A DNA stretch of 64,000 nucleotides, taken from positions 124,001-188,000 of the forward strand of contig JADKKQ010000007.1 of assembly GCA_016720425.1 (NCBI GenBank), written 5' to 3'. The notes under the pieces are model-generated. The model was not told the origin of the DNA, ran no database searches, and saw nothing but the letters and a program-made list of their open reading frames with translations. Source of the DNA: Betaproteobacteria bacterium (GTDB taxonomy: Bacteria; Pseudomonadota; Gammaproteobacteria; Burkholderiales; Casimicrobiaceae). Position 1 is the first letter of the stretch, and every line of letters begins with the position of its first letter. Of the stretch, positions 63,708 to 64,000 are shown one piece after another. The position numbers and the translations under genes are program-made.

Positions 63708-64000
63708 ATGGCCACAGCAACCACCACCGCCTCCCGGCGCGACGTCAAGGAGTACACCTACCTCTGGGAAGGCACCGACCGCAACAGCCGCCAGCTGCGC
63801 GGCGAGGTCAAGGCCGCGTCGGAAACCGTGGTCATCACCAACCTGCGGCGGCAGGGCGTGCGCGTCACCAAGATCAAGCGGCAGACGTTCCGCGGCGGGC
63901 GCAAGGTCAGCGAAAAGGACGTCACGTTCTTCACCCGCCAGCTGGCGACGATGCTGAAGTCGGGGGTCCCGCTGCTGCAGTCGTTCGAGATCGTCGCCCG
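63708..64000 (+). CDS. pilC: Type IV pilus inner membrane platform protein PilC (partial)
   Basis: The first 97 residues; the gene runs off the window. EYTYLWEGTDRNSRQLRGEV, NLRRQGVRVTKIKR and DVTFFTRQLATMLKSGVPLLQSFEIV are the typical N-terminus of PilC/GspF proteins. AAGGA precedes the ATG at 63708. It forms the membrane base on which PilB acts. Confidence 0.95.
   Translation, partial: MATATTTASRRDVKEYTYLWEGTDRNSRQLRGEVKAASETVVITNLRRQGVRVTKIKRQTFRGGRKVSEKDVTFFTRQLATMLKSGVPLLQSFEIVA

Overview
The window is high-GC DNA from a betaproteobacterium-like genome. Support comes from the gene order rsmI-lpoA-yraN-diaA-BON, the rpsP-rimM-trmD-rplS operon next to ffh-ypjD-corB, a sigma-54 pilB promoter, and FNR- and CRP-type boxes. 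The exact genus cannot be told from sequence alone. No phage, IS element or CRISPR array was found. One stretch (about 3355-3560, including an uninterrupted run of 53 G) looks like a sequencing or assembly artefact. The 3.3 kb to its left (a CAT-anticodon tRNA, a cupin and a flavin oxidoreductase) has visibly less GC-biased codon use and may not be truly contiguous with the rest.

The main accessory block is a respiratory cluster at 4.2-15.9 kb behind an FNR-type box. In order it holds a small membrane subunit, a CuA subunit II and a B-type heme-copper subunit I. A CtaB-like heme O synthase and a SCO/SenC copper protein follow. Next come a cytochrome b/[2Fe-2S]/flavin reductase fusion, an anchored unknown protein and a SirB2 protein. 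The block ends with a cytochrome b/2x[4Fe-4S]/MvhD-like fusion, a second heme-copper subunit I homologue and a CtaA-like heme A synthase. Both catalytic subunits keep the heme and metal histidines but lack the helix VI tyrosine of oxygen reductases, so at least one may be an oxidase-derived nitric oxide reductase. A divergent DUF2249 gene shares the regulatory region.

15.9-33.6 kb is mixed: a FadD-like ligase with an abnormal end, an iron alcohol dehydrogenase and a large acyl-ACP-reductase-like protein (a possible fatty alcohol branch). Then come a nitronate monooxygenase-like enzyme, an NSS transporter, gpmI, a cytochrome c, a CIA30 protein, a subtilase with a separate prodomain-like partner, upp and an ion channel.

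33.6-43.4 kb reads as a sulfide/low-oxygen block. It has an operon DUF2892-MFP-SQR-RND pump-DUF2892 behind a perfect CRP-type palindrome, a CbiM-like permease, a Crp/Fnr regulator with paired cysteines followed by a hemerythrin protein, and hemN with a perfect FNR-type box.

43.7-64 kb is mostly core genome: a Rap1a-like protein and a glycine-zipper lipoprotein, a cation/proton antiporter, an M16 peptidase, the rsmI/lpoA/yraN/diaA/BON cluster, rfaE2, a thioredoxin, an AEC transporter, a J-like/RDD/TPR membrane protein, the rpsP operon with promoter and terminator, ffh, ypjD, corB, pilB and the start of pilC, which runs off the right edge.
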